In this document: piece after piece, positions 61,355-64,000 of the stretch | Layout: every line of letters begins with the position of its first letter | How positions within the stretch are numbered: the first letter of the stretch is position 1 | From: Firmicutes bacterium CAG:534 | Lineage (GTDB): Bacteria; Bacillota; Clostridia; Lachnospirales; Lachnospiraceae | Direction of reading: 5' to 3' | DNA length: 64,000 bases | Assembly (NCBI GenBank): GCA_000436115.1 | Contig: FR894525.1 | Coordinates: forward strand, 10,150 to 74,149 | The notes under the pieces: generated by a model | The model's database searches: none | Seen by the model: the letters and a program-made list of their open reading frames with translations, nothing else | What the model was told of the DNA's origin: nothing | Translations under genes and position numbers: made by a program

Positions 61355-62179
61355 ATGTTTATGACGAGACTTTGCAGTAGTGTTGTTTTGGTGGTTTTGT
61401 CTCTTGTGACCATTTTGACGGGTGGTTATCTGCTTGCAGGGGTGCTGCTTTTTCTTGCACTGACTGCTTTCCGGGAACTGACCAAAGCATGTAAGCTTGC
61501 AAAAGAAGGTGGGGAGATAAGCGCCCTGGAGGTCATAGGCTATCTGGGGATTTTAGCTTATTATCTTCTTATGGTGTTTGCAGCTGATGAGATGATTTTA
61601 TTTTTATGTCTGATCACCATATTAGTTGCATTTATGTTTTTGTATGTGTTTACCTTTCCCAAATATCATGCGGAGCAGATCATGTGCGCCTTTTTCTGTG
61701 TGGCTTACGCGCCGGTGATGCTTTCCTTTATTTATCTGGTAAGGATCCTTCCGTATGGTATATATTCGGTATGGATGATCTTTATCAGCTCCTGGATCTG
61801 TGACACCTGTGCGTATGTGTTTGGTATGCTTTTTGGAAAACATAAGCTGGCTCCTGTGCTCAGTCCGAAGAAATCCATAGAAGGTGCGCTGGGAGGCATT
61901 TTCGGTTCTGCGCTGGTAGGCGCTCTTTATGCGTATTTCGTTGTGGAACCGGCAATCAGCGAGCAGAGGGTCACCTGGATCTTTGTGCTGATCAGCGCAG
62001 TAGGCGCAGTGATCTCACAGGTAGGAGATCTTGCAGCCTCCGCCATTAAGAGAAATCATGACATCAAGGATTATGGAAAGTTGATCCCGGGGCACGGCGG
62101 TGTGATGGATCGCTTTGACAGCGTTATTTTTACAGCACCAATGATTTATTTCCTGGCAAGGCTTTTGATCCATGGATAG
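61355..62179 (+). CDS. cdsA: Phosphatidate cytidylyltransferase CdsA
   Basis: CdsA makes CDP-diacylglycerol, the precursor of anionic phospholipids. The 274-residue membrane protein has about eight hydrophobic segments and the C-terminal signature GDLAASAIKRNHDIKDYGKL region, plus the SPKKSIEGALGG motif. It starts 3 bases after uppS, implying coupling. Confidence 0.95.
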   Translation: MFMTRLCSSVVLVVLSLVTILTGGYLLAGVLLFLALTAFRELTKACKLAKEGGEISALEVIGYLGILAYYLLMVFAADEMILFLCLITILVAFMFLYVFTFPKYHAEQIMCAFFCVAYAPVMLSFIYLVRILPYGIYSVWMIFISSWICDTCAYVFGMLFGKHKLAPVLSPKKSIEGALGGIFGSALVGALYAYFVVEPAISEQRVTWIFVLISAVGAVISQVGDLAASAIKRNHDIKDYGKLIPGHGGVMDRFDSVIFTAPMIYFLARLLIHG

Positions 62180-62191
62180 GAGAGGAAAATT

Positions 62192-63343
62192 GTGAAAAAC
62201 ATAGGAATACTGGGATCGACAGGTTCCATAGGAACCCAGACCCTTGAAATTGTAAGAAATAACCGGGATTTACAGGTGGTTGCACTGGCGGCAGGAAGCA
62301 ACGTTGCCCTGATGGAAAAGCAGGTAAGGGAATTTCATCCAAAGGCGGCAGTTATGTGGAGCAGCCAGGCGGCCTCTGATTTGAAAGATCGGCTGAAGGA
62401 TACGGATACCACCGTTTTGTGCGGCATGGAAGGGCTTCTGGAAATTTCCGTTATGGAAGAGCTGGAGGTGCTGGTAACGGCAGTGGTGGGAATGATCGGG
62501 ATCAGACCTACCATAGCGGCGATCAAGGCGGGGAAAACCATTGCGCTTGCAAACAAGGAAACCCTTGTGACAGCAGGGCATCTGATCATGCCCCTTGCCA
62601 GAAAAGAGAAGGTTTCCATCCTTCCGGTTGACAGTGAGCACAGCGCCATTTTTCAGTCCATGCATGGAGAGAACAGGGAGCGGGTATCCAAGATCCTGCT
62701 GACTGCATCAGGCGGCCCGTTCAGAGGGAAAAAGCGGGAGGAACTGGAGAAGATTACAGTAGAAGATGCCCTGAAGCATCCAAACTGGTCCATGGGAAGA
62801 AAAATTACAGTGGATTCGGCAACACTTGTCAATAAAGGCCTTGAGGTGATCGAGGCAAAATGGCTTTTTGGAGTGGAACCGGAGAACATTCAGGTGCTTG
62901 TACACCCTCAGAGCATTGTTCATTCCATGGTGGAATATGTGGACGGAGGGATCATGGCACAGCTTGGAATGCCGGATATGAAGCTGCCTATCCAGTATGC
63001 ATTGTTTTATCCGGACAGAAGACCCATGGAAGGACGCAGGGTTGACTTTTTTGAACTGGGAGCATTGACCTTTGAAAAGCCTGACACAGATACGTTTCAG
63101 GGGCTTCCTCTGGCCTACGAGGCGATCAATACAGGTGGAAGCATGCCTACAGTTCTCAATGCAGCAAACGAAAGAGCGGTTGCACTGTTTTTGGATCACA
63201 AGATCCGGTTTCTTCAGATCTATGATTTGATCAGAGGAGCAATGGAAAATCATAAGCCCATAGCAGATCCCACAGTGGAGGAAATCCTGGAAACGGAAAA
63301 ATGGACTTATGAGTATATTTCTGAAGTCCTTCAGAAAAAATAA
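62192..63343 (+). CDS. dxr: 1-deoxy-D-xylulose 5-phosphate reductoisomerase
   Basis: DXR makes MEP, the committed step of the non-mevalonate isoprenoid pathway. The 383-residue protein has the NADPH motif GSTGSIGTQTLEI, ANKETLVTAGHLIM, PVDSEHSAIFQ for metal, and LVHPQSIVHSMVEY. It starts at GTG 62192 behind AGGAGAGG. Its position upstream of rseP is the common arrangement. Confidence 0.97.
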   Translation: MKNIGILGSTGSIGTQTLEIVRNNRDLQVVALAAGSNVALMEKQVREFHPKAAVMWSSQAASDLKDRLKDTDTTVLCGMEGLLEISVMEELEVLVTAVVGMIGIRPTIAAIKAGKTIALANKETLVTAGHLIMPLARKEKVSILPVDSEHSAIFQSMHGENRERVSKILLTASGGPFRGKKREELEKITVEDALKHPNWSMGRKITVDSATLVNKGLEVIEAKWLFGVEPENIQVLVHPQSIVHSMVEYVDGGIMAQLGMPDMKLPIQYALFYPDRRPMEGRRVDFFELGALTFEKPDTDTFQGLPLAYEAINTGGSMPTVLNAANERAVALFLDHKIRFLQIYDLIRGAMENHKPIADPTVEEILETEKWTYEYISEVLQKK

Positions 63344-63364
63344 AACATTGCAGGAGGCAAATGC

Positions 63365-64000
63365 TTGGCAGTATCGATCATTTTATTTTTAGTTATTTTT
63401 TTTATTGTGGTAATTTCCCATGAATTCGGCCATTTTATTGTTGCAAAGAAAAATGGAATTCATGTGGTCGAGTTTTTTGTGGGAATGGGGCCCAGCCTTT
63501 TTTCCTTTGAAAAAGGGGGAACAAAGTATTCCCTGAAGCTGTTTCCTATCGGCGGAGCCTGTGTGTTTGAAGGAGAAGACGGTCTGAATACGGAAAACGG
63601 AGAACTGTCGGAAAGCGCATTTCCAAGTGCGCCTGTTTTTGCAAGGTTTTCCACGGTCTTTGCAGGACCATTTTTTAATTTTCTTACCGCTTATATTATG
63701 GCCATGATCATTGTGGCCGTCTGCGGCGTCATGACTCCTGAGGTGCAGGTAGTGTATGAGGGCAGCAAGGCGCAGGAGGCCGGACTTGCAGAGGGTGACA
63801 TGATCACAAGGATGAACGGTAAGCGGGTACACTTATATGACGAGGTGCGGCTGACCTCCCTTTTAAACAAAAACGGGGATCCTATCGAGATCACTTATGT
63901 AAGGGATGGACAGGAGCATACGGTCATGGTGGAATCCACCTATGACGAGGAAGCAGGGCGGTATTATATGGGCTTTGCCTCCGGAAAATATGAGAAATGC
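63365..64000 (+). CDS. rseP: RseP/RasP-type site-2 metalloprotease (partial, runs off the window)
   Basis: This membrane protease cleaves transmembrane anti-sigma factors and signal peptide remnants. The first 212 residues are visible. They include an N-terminal membrane helix with the zinc motif HEFGH, a second hydrophobic helix near residues 97-120 and a PDZ domain from about residue 130 to the edge, with GSKAQEAGLAEGDMI. The C-terminal metal-binding NxxPxPxLDG motif would lie beyond the window. The start is TTG 63365 with GGAGG seven bases upstream; no ATG in this frame fits. The gene is the next member after dxr in the conserved cluster. Confidence 0.93.
   Translation, partial: MAVSIILFLVIFFIVVISHEFGHFIVAKKNGIHVVEFFVGMGPSLFSFEKGGTKYSLKLFPIGGACVFEGEDGLNTENGELSESAFPSAPVFARFSTVFAGPFFNFLTAYIMAMIIVAVCGVMTPEVQVVYEGSKAQEAGLAEGDMITRMNGKRVHLYDEVRLTSLLNKNGDPIEITYVRDGQEHTVMVESTYDEEAGRYYMGFASGKYEKC

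Noticed and set aside
61355..62179. Frameshift or truncation in cdsA
   Set aside because: The reading frame is open with both signature motifs, and the length fits the family.

Overview
This window looks like a chromosomal stretch from a motile, endospore-forming Clostridia, most likely a Lachnospiraceae member. The family assignment is inference. It rests on sporulation genes (gpr, spoIIP, sigK), a Bacillus/Clostridium-type fla/che operon with FliY, CheC, CheD, FlhF and FlhG, CodY, a uridine-kinase-like protein with a tRNA-synthetase-like N-terminus, and strong AGGAGG-type ribosome binding sites. I see no insertion sequence, prophage, CRISPR array, tRNA or rRNA gene. Nearly all genes are on the + strand; only rpsT and mntP are on the - strand.

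Layout. (1) 1-8.6 kb: end of an unidentified gene, a nucleoside kinase, RNase P RNA (rnpB), a small membrane-anchored trypsin-like protease, rpsT on the - strand with its promoter and a shared terminator, then the conserved gpr-spoIIP-lepA-hemW cluster. (2) 8.7-17.9 kb: sigK without a pro-sequence, the pilus retraction ATPase pilT, a comM/yifB AAA+ gene, dprA, a type IV pilin-like gene, prepilin peptidase, topA and codY. The pilus and DNA-processing genes together suggest competence or a DNA-uptake pilus. (3) 18.0-52.35 kb: one very long fla/che operon with basal body, hook, export gate, motAB, switch, chemotaxis, sigD and several accessory genes. Its last genes are poorly characterised: a DUF342 protein, a 104-residue soluble protein, a membrane-anchored coiled-coil protein with a C-terminal HTH-like segment, and an anchored protein with an MltG-like LysM module but no catalytic domain.

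(4) 52.36-54.3 kb: rpsB-tsf with a strong promoter and a structured leader RNA. (5) 54.3-59.3 kb: mntP on the - strand under a yybP-ykoY manganese riboswitch, facing away from a soluble LacI-type-sensor/GGDEF diguanylate cyclase, then a polysaccharide deacetylase and a bactofilin. These genes separate rpsB-tsf from the usual downstream genes. (6) 59.3-64 kb: pyrH-frr-uppS-cdsA-dxr-rseP (rseP runs off the end), the standard translation/isoprenoid/lipid cluster.

How the parts connect. CodY, directly upstream of flgB, may tie nutrient status to the flagellar operon. A PilZ/YcgR protein inside the operon would let c-di-GMP brake the motor, and the window also encodes a diguanylate cyclase. Chemotaxis is of the CheC/CheD/FliY type, but CheB is a bare methylesterase without a receiver domain and no cheR or cheV is present here. 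The most unusual items are the cytosolic LacI-like GGDEF protein, the uncharacterised tail of the fla/che operon, the FlgD with an added helical domain, the receiver-less CheB, the pro-less SigK with a matching SigK-type promoter, and the rpsB leader RNA.
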